Assembly (NCBI RefSeq): GCF_014839805.1
Contig: NC_051124.1
Coordinates: 930,001-994,000 of the forward strand
Length of the DNA: 64,000 nt
Source: Manduca sexta
Lineage: Eukaryota; Arthropoda; Insecta; Lepidoptera; Sphingidae
Direction: 5' to 3'
This document shows, piece after piece, positions 55,366 through 64,000 of this stretch. The notes beneath the pieces were generated by a model that worked only from the letters and a program-made list of their open reading frames with translations, was not told the origin of the DNA and searched no databases. The translations under genes were made by a program, and so were the position numbers. Each line of letters opens with the position of its first letter. Positions within the stretch are counted from its first letter, which is position 1.

Positions 55366-56268
55366 CTAGCTTTTGCCCGCGGCTCCGCCCGCGTTATAAA
55401 GTTTTTCAGGCTAAAGTTTTCCGTTATAAAAGTAGTAGTTTCCCGGGAGCCTATGTTCTTCCCAGGGTCTCAAACTGTCTCCATACCAAATTTCATCTTA
55501 ATACGTTGGGTAGTTTTTGAGTTTAATACGTTCAGGCAGACAGATGCAGCGGGGGACTTTGTTTTATAATATATTTTTTAGAACTTTTTAAGTGAAACAT
55601 TCCCGTCATACATCATTGTTGCATAACTTTAACCATTTACGCAGCGAAGGCAACGGAAGCTCTCAAAACTCATAATTTTCCCCGTTTTTGCAACATGTTT
55701 CATTACTGCTCCGCTCCTATTGGTCATAGCGTGATGATATATAACTTTGAGCACTCCACAAACAAAGGACTATTCAACACAAAAATATTTTTTCAGTTCG
55801 AATCGGTAGTTCCTGAGATTAGATATTACTGCTCCGCTCCTATTGGGTATAGCGTGATGATATATAGCCTATAGCACTCCACGAACAAAGGGCTATCCAA
55901 CGCAAAAAGAATTTTTCAGTTTGGACCGGTAGTTCCTGAGATTAGCCATTACTGCCCCGCTCCTATTGGGTATAGCGTGATGATATATAGTCTATAGCAC
56001 TCCACGAACAAAGGGCTATCCAACGTAAAAAGAATTTTTCAGTTTGGACCGGTAGTTCCTGAGATTAGCCATTACTGCCCCGCTCCTATTGGGTATAGCG
56101 TGATGATATATAGCCTATAGCACTCCACGAACAAAGAGCTATCCAACGTAAAAAGAATTTTTCAGTTTGGACCGGTAGTTCCTGAGATTAGCGCGTTCAA
56201 ACAAACAAACAAACAAACAAACAAACAAACAAACAAACAAACTCTTCAGCTTTATATAATAGTATAGA
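55366..56268 (-). mobile_element. Non-autonomous Helitron (family H1), copy 4, four monomers
   Basis: On the minus strand: TCTATACTATTATATAAAG, an (AAAC/GTTT) tract of about ten units, four tandem units (boundaries near 56175, 56050, 55927 and 55805), the H1 middle, an intact hairpin CGCGG-GCGGAG-CCGCG and CTAG before a host T. The other H1 copies have three units. The first two units read on the minus strand are nearly identical to each other. Its 5' TC directly abuts the CTAG end of the next Helitron. No Rep/helicase coding. Confidence 0.85.
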
Positions 56269-56542
56269 CTAGCTAACCCGACAGACATTTTCCTGTCTTA
56301 ACTATGTATGCACGCTCGCAATTTGTCGATCACTGACAGTTATGACAAACCACTGACAATTATGTAAAATTAATATTGTCGTTAAGTTTTCTTAAATTTT
56401 CTAATATTCCGCGCAATTTTTTGATTTTTTTCTTACATAAGAACCTTCTCCTGACAATACCAAACACAACAAAAAAAAACGTGAAATTTGACGCGTGATG
56501 GCGTAAACAAGGGAAATAGGGATTAATTTTTATATATATAGA
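56269..56542 (-). mobile_element. Non-autonomous Helitron-like element (family H4), full length
   Basis: On the minus strand it starts TCTATATATATAAAAATTAA after a host A and ends 'gtcgggttagctag'. A hairpin (AGACA-GGAAAA-TGTCT) lies about ten bases before the CTAG. Plus-strand 'ctagctaacccgacagac' is a motif I recognise from many lepidopteran repeats. A worn partner is at 3728-3868. The next base after CTAG is the first T of the H1 element. Confidence 0.7.
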
Positions 56543-57434
56543 TAAAATTATGTGAGCTTGTTACCTTATAATTTGAAAATTAATTTTAAACAGGACCTGT
56601 GATAGGCATTAGCAACGTCAAAAACACAGCTTAAAGATTATCAACCGCAAAGAAATACATTTCATTTTCAAAGCTTACCTCAAAGCTGTCGTATTTCTGG
56701 AGAACATTCCAACTCGCAAGATCGGCGGTTAGTTAAAACTTAAGGCGATTAAAATGAGAACTAACGTGACACGGGTGTTCATCAGAGCGAGACATTACAC
56801 AGGTCTGCGGTGAGTACGGCGGCCATGCGTTCTAGTTTGAGCGGAATTGTTTCTGTAAAACGTCTATGGACGTTGGCAGTTTAGATTTTTTTAGAATAAG
56901 GCTAAACATGATTACCTAGTCGTCTAATTAAGTTTCTTATCTTGCGACTGTTAACTCACGTTATAATTTTAGTTTTGCATCGTAAAAAACTAGTTTAGAT
57001 TCGAAATATGCACGTAGTATTTGATTTTCTGTGCCATTTTATGACATAGTCAGATCATCTGGTACACTAGTAGAGTTTAAACATTTAATTCTTGGAAATA
57101 TGAGTAAGATTATTTTGATATGTACTTAAAATAAAGAAAAGCAATTATGGGTATAAACTCTATACAGCTTATCTCATTCAACTATCCAGGGTTTTAGGGA
57201 TTTGTCCGCCGTTTGTTGAAATTATGGCCAACCTACTTAAGGTAATGACGCCCTCGACTCCACAATTACTGTAAGTGTTCAAACAAACATTGTTGAATTA
57301 CGATGTTATGCAGAGTAACCGCCGGTGTTGCGTTGAAACTTAGTGGGTAGTTTGAAAAGGAATGCTAAGTTGACCTATGTATATTCGTCTGAAAATATAA
57401 AAACAACCGGTGACTTTATTCTCAAATGAATAGG
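56543..57434. other. Unique DNA, no gene
   Basis: AT-rich with a slightly GC-raised block at 56750-56870. Nothing recognised. Confidence 0.35.
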
Positions 57435-57662
57435 TAGAGCATAGACGGCACTCATACTTCGCCGAAATTATACGTTCCATGATATGATAGGGTGCTTAAC
57501 ACCACAGCCGTCTGTAACAAGAAATGGTCACCGTGGTATTCCCGTGCATAGGATCTATATAGTGTTAGGGACTCAGTACAGGGGTCGCCCGACTTATTCC
57601 ATCTCTCCAGATGTCTCAACACCGAGTCGCTAGGCCGGTGAATACACCATAAGCACGAAGAC
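57435..57662 (-). mobile_element. SINE with S1-type tail and a different head
   Basis: The minus strand ends 'ccctatcatatcatggaacg' and 'tgagtgccgtctatgc', matching the S1 3' half, while the 5' part ('ggcgacccctgtactgagtc', 'cacgggaataccacggtgac', 'acagacggctgtggtgttaa') is different. Sharing of the 3' half among SINEs is expected when one LINE mobilises them. The 75-codon minus frame is SINE sequence. Confidence 0.6.
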
Positions 57663-59376
57663 TGGTAGTCGTAAATCAAATATCTCTACAAAACCATAAA
57701 AGAACGACAATAAAGGCCTATTGCAATATCGCATGTCTACAGTTCTCGGTAACTTATGTAACTTACGCGTTTTTTATCATTCAACTCACTCAAACGGATC
57801 TGTACCGGGTATCGATAAATGGAACGGAAATGCCGCGATCAGTAAATACGCCAGTATCACTTCGCTAGTCTAGATACCGACAAAGGCACGTTCGATATTA
57901 CTTTATTAACATAAATATATAATATAAATTATAAAATTTTGAACATGAAGAACTGGAATACTAAATGAATTAAGGTAAACCGAATTACAGCGAACTTATT
58001 ACGCCTACGCGCTAAGTCTACGAACTTCGTAGCAACACGTGTAGCAGTCGCTCACTTTACGGCTACAATGTCTTGACGTCGAGGCTTTGTTACACATCTA
58101 TATGCCTACGATGTAATTATACAGTAATTTTGACATTGCGTTTGTAAATGAAACCACATATTATCTTCGTAAAAATAATACTTTATAATAAGTAACAAAC
58201 TGTTGATGTAAAATAAAACGTTTAAATTTTGAACTATATAAATATCTATAAAAATTAATTTTAAATACCCTAACGATACTACTACTACTCTAAGAGAATT
58301 CGTCACAGCAGCACCATCATACTTTCAGTCAAAAATACACTCACACGCACGCTATATTCGACCTAAACTCCAAAATTATAAAGAAATGTAAAGCCGGGGA
58401 TTTGGGTGAAAATATTCAGTATTTATGGCTGATTATTGGTACAACGTACGCAGAGGTAAAAATGAGATTATGGCATTTATTAAAGTAATATCAAATTGAC
58501 TCGATATATGTGTGTTCATTGATTTTACATATTTACCTTACGTATTTTATATATCTTTTATATATTTACTTTACATTATTGTGATAGAAAGCGGCAAAGT
58601 AAGGATTAAATAGACTACAACAAAAAAATACGTGGGCAGCCTTACCAGAATAGCTACCAAATATAGCTCTTTCAGTATAAGAAAGCTTCTTATGTTCTCA
58701 AGAAGTTTGTCTTTAACGTTCGCGTAAACCTAAGAAATCATTAAGAAACTTTGTTTTATATTTTCCACAAAATTATTTATGTAATCTAATCCATAAAAAA
58801 AGGATATTAGGTCGAACTCATTTCTAACTAATTTCTCGAAATACATTATTTCAATTACTTATAAGCAAAAAAATCATATTTTATCTTTTATTCTGTAATA
58901 GGTAAAAAGTATTTCTCTCACGCATGACTTAGTTATCATACGAGATTATTACCCATACCAAAGAAGACGTACGTGAACACAGAATATTGCAAATGTAGCC
59001 TTATTCTGTTCATTTAAAGTCCATGTTAGATTAAAATTCTGAGCCAAGTCGTCAGTAATTATAATCCGTCTCCAACGCGTGTTAATTAAATTATAGAAAT
59101 TGTTTAATTAAAATGATGATTGTGTGGATTGTGTTTGCGGTAATTACGCGTATGTGTTGTATTAAGTCGAGCGTATGACTTAAACGGAGATATTAAGTCA
59201 ATTCTGTACGTTGACTGAAGTTAAATTGTTGCCACAAGAAATTGTGTCTTTGTGTTTTTTTCTTAAAACGGTTAAATGACCATAAACTACATTTTGATTA
59301 CATTTAGATTAAGTTTCACCACACAGCCGTATATTAAATGACAGAAAATTACAAAAAATGTGAGATTCTGCCGTTT
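57663..59376. other. AT-rich DNA with repeat scraps
   Basis: Positions 58190-58350 resemble 62700-62860 (A/T-rich stretch, 'actactac', 'agaattcgtc', 'actcacacgcac'). Positions 58717-58737 ('cgcgtaaacctaagaaatca') match the PLE-adjacent motif at 12770. No gene. Confidence 0.4.
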
Positions 59377-59425
59377 GAAGTAAATAAAATGTGTAATGTT
59401 AATCATTACACATTTTATTTACTTC
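59377..59425. repeat. Perfect 22-bp inverted repeat, 5-base loop
   Basis: The left arm (59377-59398, starting GAAGTAAATAAAATG) and right arm (59404-59425, ending TTTTATTTACTTC) are exact reverse complements, with loop TTAAT. The transcript would form a 22-bp perfect stem. Not part of a recognised repeat. Confidence 0.9.
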
Positions 59426-60640
59426 GATAAATTGTCTAGAAGAAGTCCGCTATTTTTCAATTTCTAAATCCCACAAATAAATACTTTTATTATTGTTATC
59501 TTCGAGATTGTGTACAACGTTTTGTGAACTGTTTAGGATTCGTAAGACTTAAGCTATGATCTGAATTAACAGACGATGTTAATCCATATCTCCGAATTAA
59601 TTCCGAAAATGGATTAACAAGACAAAGTTTGATCGCTTCGATCACATAGTATATATTTTAATTTGTTTATTTTCATTGAACAAGATTATATTTAAATCAT
59701 TTCAAATTGAATGCCAGTATTAATTTTGATTATAATTATACGTATAATAATACAACACGGAAATATCAAACAATTTATTAGTCCAAATTATTATCAAAAT
59801 AATAATAACTAAAAAATAAAACATTCTAATTGAATATTAACAAATTATAGAATAAAATACAAACTAAACTATGTTACAAGTACAAGCCAATAGTTGCCCT
59901 CATAAAGCATGTTGAAATCTCGGTTTAAATATGTTTTAATCCACATAATGTGTGCCCGTTTGGCTCTGGAGACTTGGCCGACGCTGGCGTGTTTGGCTCG
60001 TCTCGCCGCGGCTCGCACTTGGCACCGCTCGCTCTCAAGTGGTAGCTTTTTGATGATAAATGTTAAGATCCTCAAGACTCCTAAAGAATACACTAGTGTT
60101 TGTACGTGTTTATGATTTTTATTTGATATCCGTTTTGTAGATGTTGAAGACAGTTTAAAAGTAGTTCTATGGATATGTGCGAGGTGCATTGCTAACTGAA
60201 CAGATTTTAAACATTAATGTGTGGGAAAGGGTTTCCAAAATAAAAACCCTAGTATGTACATTCCAAGACAAAAACATAGCAGGAATTAGCATATCTGTAT
60301 GTACTGATCTAGATTTATTTAGAGATTTATTTACTTATTATTTACTTCTAATAAACATTCAAATACATTCATGATCTTGCACATCAAAAAGAATAGTAGA
60401 ATAAATATTTAAAAAATACCATTATACACCTACCCATTAGCTTACAACTACTTCGTCGGACGACCAATAAAAGTAGCAAAATAACTTACCGTCAGTTAGT
60501 GAATACGCAATAAAGACGAGCTCGACGCAAATTAAGGGCTATTAAAGTGAGCAGGAATTACAGGCCGCGGCGGCGTGTCGAGGGATGGAGATGAGGTAAG
60601 CACACGCCACACGGTGTGGGGCATGCCGACGACACCACGG
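59426..60640. other. Unique DNA with two GC-raised patches
   Basis: Positions 59945-60050 are GC-raised ('ctcgtctcgccgcggctcgc'), with overlapping frames of 68 and 106 codons on opposite strands that I do not recognise. Positions 60560-60640 are GC-rich. Within them 'aattacag' and 'atgaggtaagc' flank 32 bases like a tiny exon, but no frame supports it. Confidence 0.3.
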
Positions 60641-60800
60641 AGGAAGACGTGTGGCGAAGTCATGTGTAAAAATTGAGGGTATTTTGATGTTAGTCATTAG
60701 TATTGAAATTAATCAATTTCGGGGGAAGACATGTGGTGATGTGTCAAAAATTCAGGTTATTTTGGTGTCAGTCACTAGTATTCAAATTCAAATTTATTAA
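60641..60800. repeat. 82-bp tandem duplication
   Basis: Units begin 'gaagacgtgtgg' (60643) and 'gaagacatgtgg' (60725) and share 'gggtattttgatgttagtca' against 'ggttattttggtgtcagtca' and 'tagtatt(g/c)aaatt'. Two diverged units. Confidence 0.75.
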
Positions 60801-60905
60801 CTGACTTAAAGGAGGACAAAATGAAGGTTCTCAATTCGACTGTTTTTTATGTTTATTACCTCAGAAATTCTCACTGGGTGAACCAATTTTGATGATTCTT
60901 TAACA
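60801..60905 (+). repeat. Dispersed lepidopteran repeat fragment, class uncertain
   Basis: 'aaggaggacaaaatgaaggt', 'tctcaattcgactgtttttt', 'tgtttattacctcag', 'actgggtgaaccaattttga' is an order I recognise from a common lepidopteran interspersed repeat. Too short to classify. Confidence 0.45.
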
Positions 60906-61084
60906 AAAAACTACATGAAATAGGTAAACACTACAAACATATATGAAATAGGTACGATAGATAGTTGCGAACTGCAGCAGTTAGTGTTTGGTAGGACTGA
61001 TAAGCTAGACTATATAATATGAAACTTGATGAGTGCCTGAGGATGGTTGATGGTCATGTAAAAAAAATATATTTATAATGGGTT

Positions 61085-61195
61085 GAGATTATAATAATAA
61101 TACCACTCCTGTAAATTGTCCCATAGCTGGCTACTGATCTCTACCACAGACAGGCTTTAGGCCTTCGTCCAGCACGCTGGCCTAGTGCGGGTTGG
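61085..61195 (-). mobile_element. LINE 3' end with TTATTA tail
   Basis: The minus strand reads 'ccaacccgcactaggccagc', 'gacgaaggcctaaagcctgt', 'tggtagagatcag', 'atgggacaatttacaggagt', then a (TTA/TTATTA) tail, the typical 3' end of a lepidopteran LINE. No coding part retained. Confidence 0.65.
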
Positions 61196-63049
61196 CGGAT
61201 TAAAGAGATTGCTTATAAATGATCCCAAGACATAATATATAGCCATAAAATTTTCATTACCAGTTAATGTCTAATGCTACAATATTTTAAAATATTGTGG
61301 CTACACCTGGGCTACTTCTCGACTAATCCAACAATAATAAAATCCTTTAGACCCGAGCGTATCTCAGCCCGTATCGTGGCGTGGCGTGTTGCGGTGGTGC
61401 CCGCTCACATAACAACGAGGGTCGCGCTTATGGTCTCTACGTTTAATTTTAGGTGCCCTACGACGCACCTGGGCCCTGATTAATGACCGCCCCTGCTCTT
61501 CACCTCGGTGGAAAATAAATAAACTTGTTGTGAGAAAAGAAAATGTGGTTTATGAAAAATAAAAATGTGAATATATTTTGTGAATTTATTTTTTATTAAC
61601 TTAGCTTAAATAAAAGTCTTTATTTAACTTTTCCAAATGATAATAATGTTCGTTATTCTATTAGTATTCGTAAATTCATATTGATGATTGGACAAGCAGG
61701 TTGATAGTCTAACGGTAATTATGAGAGTGTTCATGGTTCGCCTGTTTTTCTCTCGTGATCACATAAATGACAAATCAAGATTAGGTCGATTTCAAATTCG
61801 AATATCTCACATGTTTTTTAAAGCGAAAGTCTAGCCAAAGTCATTTTTTTACTTAGGAATGAATTCCAAAACTTGAAGGATTATAGCCCCTGTACACTAC
61901 TACTAGAAAAAAAAAAGATTAATTTTGTCACAATATTCAAATTTAAAATTAACAATATTGCAGAATATTGAACTGCCTAAGATTCGTTCAAAAATGCTGG
62001 TTTCGCTTGCCATAAAGTTCATTTTAAGGCAAAAACAGAAGTTCAAATATACTATCGATTTTTGCGAAATCCTGGAATTACAATTGGAATAAATAATATT
62101 ATGGTCACCTAAAATTTTTAAATTTTTATTAACCCAGGATTGTATGACAACGAATAAAATATCTCTGCCTGAATGTAATCCAAATATTTCCACCCAAGAC
62201 TCTATCTACACAATCACAAACGATTCACCTTCTAACCCTACAGATAAAGGCTGGCGCACACTTAACGCCCGTAAGAATCCATCAAACAAAAATGGAACGA
62301 GCAAGTCACTCTCGTAAACACTACGGCTGTCTGAAGACAGTATGAAACCAAAGAACTTAGAAATTATAAATAAGCTGGCACAACTCTGAGCTCTTTAATG
62401 AGACCACAAATGTTTATTCTTGTATCTATCCCACTTTTGATATATAACGTTACACACCTATTACCAGATAGTTGTAGTTTTTAGGATCAAACGCTTGCCT
62501 GACGTTATCCCTTTGAAGGATTCAATCCCGGGAAAAATGTGTTAAAAACAAATTGTTGCTTACTAGTATAGATTTCTATACCGAGCATCTCCCGATTCAC
62601 AATTCTTATACAGGGTCATTTTGTAACCCTAGACTTATATTTAACTGCGAAAAAGTCATCTTGAAAGAAGCAGTTCACTATAAGTTACTCTAACCTAAGG
62701 TCAAAAACAAAAAAGTAAAATTTTCAAACAAAATAAATATTCAAATAGTAATTTTATTTTTACACACCCTTTTGCCACTACTACTATACTAGAATTCGTC
62801 GGAGCGGCAACATCGCACAAATTCATTGATAATATTATGCTCACGCACACGAACAAGTGATGCACACTCCGAGCGCAAGGGTAGTTCGTCGCACCGCGCG
62901 CGCCGCCCCGCAACCGAACAGCTGATGTCGGCGCTTTAACTACCTAGGGTTTTGTGTCGTGCCACATCACTCAATCAACAATTAGACCAGCAGCGACGAC
63001 GCTACGCCGACGTTACAAAAAGCCACATACCTAAACATCATTATCATCA
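61196..63049. other. Mostly AT-rich DNA, no credible gene
   Basis: Positions 61350-61510 are GC-raised. Positions 62700-62860 resemble 58190-58350. Positions 62870-62930 form a CpG-rich patch ('ccgcgcgcgccgccccgcaa'). Frames of 69-96 codons are unrecognised. Confidence 0.35.
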
Positions 63050-63190
63050 TCAGCCACATAAAGTCCACTGTTGAACATAGGCCTCCCCTAAATATTTCCA
63101 GACGGACCTGTCGAAAGCTGCCTGCATCCAATGTGTTCCCGCGACGTTTATCAAGTCGTCTGTCCACCTTGCAGGTGGACATCCAACGCC
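63050..63190 (-). pseudogene. RTE-like LINE reverse-transcriptase C-terminus, last 46 codons
   Basis: The minus strand reads GVGCPPARWTDDLINVAGTH, then WMQAAFDRSVWKYLGEAYVQ and QWTLCG with TGA at 63050-63052. This matches the family tail at 45962-46249 but is a different subfamily (GCPPARW against GWPPTRW). The stop is followed on the minus strand by TGATGATAATGATG, the usual repeat tail. The frame is open but 5'-truncated. Confidence 0.82.
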
Positions 63191-63711
63191 AACATAAACA
63201 TCACGCATTAATCATCACATTTCATTACAATATTTTCTATGCTCAAACTATCATCATAAGCAAACGACACTAATCAAATAACCACAACTGCATATGTTAG
63301 GTACACATAACACATGATTTCCGTAATTTTAAAGTGGTTTCATTCTTTTAAATCAAAACACACATTCTAATGTAGGTAGTTCATCCATTTTAGTAGATAA
63401 GTAGTTATAATAAATATGTTCAACGGTTAGATTTATAACACTCATAACAATAAAATATCATTCTGCAAGTCTGGCAATTCACACGAACAATTAATAACGA
63501 AGTTACAATCTTAATAATAATTAGGTAATGTGATAGTTTTAGGTAAAAATGTCGAGCGACGGGATGCGTCATGGCGCGACGTCCCAATAGGTATCTTAAC
63601 ATGTTTTCAAAATAGTAAATGCTTTTACCAATACCTAATGATTTGTAGATTGCTTGTTCCTTTAAAAGTTGTTTCATACTTCAAAGTATTTTTAATAGAG
63701 TTAATTTGTGA
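63191..63711. other. AT-rich DNA, no gene
   Basis: Overlapping 69- and 85-codon frames on opposite strands at 63420-63739 have no recognised domain; the plus one runs into the SINE. Confidence 0.35.
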
Positions 63712-63815
63712 CTACCTCGGTGCCGCAGTTGTATTATAGTACGGATGCTTTGCTAAGGTCACGGGATCGAATCCCGGGTCGGACAAAATGATATTGGATT
63801 TTTCCATTCAGTACC
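63712..63815 (+). mobile_element. tRNA-derived SINE (family S1), 5' part
   Basis: 'acctcggtgccgcagttgta' (decayed box A), 'cacgggatcgaatcccgggt' (box B-like), then 'cggacaaaatgatattggat' and 'ttttccattcagta', the S1 order. The body stops after 'cagtacctatcg', so it is 3'-truncated. Confidence 0.75.
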
Positions 63816-63930
63816 TATCGCAAATTCATAAATCCACATTAAAATCGTAATGACAGCCCCCGCTAGAAACATAATCAATAGATTGTGATTAGTTCAGAGA
63901 GTCTACTTCGAAAAACGAAATCCGTAGTTT

Positions 63931-64000
63931 CGGATGACGGATCGTACATTTTGTTACTACGAAGTGTTACGGATCCGATGACGGATTCGACGACGGATCC
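63931..64000. repeat. Short imperfect GACGGATC-type repeat at the window edge
   Basis: 'ggatgacggatcg', 'ggatccgatgacggattcg' and 'acgacggatcc' are variants of one short unit. The run reaches the last base, so its true length is unknown. Confidence 0.6.

Noticed and set aside
1..64000. CRISPR arrays, bacterial operons, prophage or insertion sequences
   Set aside because: No spaced identical repeats, no long frames, no prokaryotic signals; the repeats are all of eukaryotic transposon type.
1..64000. Conserved microRNAs (let-7, miR-10, bantam, miR-1, miR-124 and similar seeds)
   Set aside because: Scanned by eye for familiar mature sequences; none seen. A genuine search could still find divergent ones.

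Overview
This window looks like nuclear DNA from a moth or butterfly (Lepidoptera). It is AT-rich and has no operons, ribosome-binding sites or long open frames. It carries many interspersed repeats of kinds I know from lepidopteran genomes: non-autonomous Helitrons starting TCTATACT and ending CTAG, tRNA-derived SINEs with a GGTTCGAATCC box B, non-LTR tails with GGTGGTAGG and CTTACCATCAGG, RTE-like LINE C-termini followed by GATGAT tails, and Penelope-like (PLE) 3' ends. Family assignments rest on recognition and structure, since no search could be run.

I find no complete protein-coding gene, functional tRNA, rRNA or CRISPR array. Nearly all short open frames are chance frames or repeat by-products. 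The coding remnants I can defend are a PLE GIY-YIG endonuclease tail (31460-31789), an RTE-like LINE C-terminus of about 95 codons (45962-46249), and two shorter LINE tails (24898-24970, 63050-63190). Three or four GC-rich, coding-like segments (22130, 31179, 43492, 49277) are listed as weak exon or remnant candidates.

Layout. 1-9 kb: Helitron-like copies of several families, a PLE 3' end and a SINE scrap. 9-24 kb: densest retroelement zone, with three non-LTR tails near 13.6, 14.3 and 18.3 kb, a nested SINE at 10.2-10.7 kb, a full Helitron at 14.8 kb, SINEs at 16.1, 16.3, 21.7 and 22.5 kb, a 500-base assembly gap at 20247-20746, and two more tails at 23.0 and 23.8 kb. 24-31 kb: a 58-bp alternating purine/pyrimidine tract, two more Helitrons of the main family and a chimeric relative. 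31-46 kb: mostly single-copy DNA with a PLE remnant, one Helitron, one non-LTR tail and a few regulatory-looking motifs. 46-64 kb: LINE, SINE and PLE scraps, a tandem pair of Helitrons at 55.4-56.5 kb, a perfect 22-bp inverted repeat at 59.4 kb, and an unfinished short-period repeat at the right edge.

Between repeats there are short GC-rich islands in AT-rich DNA, some with palindromic homeodomain-type motifs (TCCGGATTAATCCGGA at 18913, GCTCACTAATTAGTGAGC at 6175) or a perfect RFX X-box (39331). A gene-free region with such islands would fit a long intron or regulatory desert around a developmental gene; that is inference and needs cross-species alignment. I see no evidence of a new multi-gene system. 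The most unusual structures are in the Helitrons: 123-bp internal monomers in variable number, a chimera, and a head-to-tail pair occupying one insertion site.
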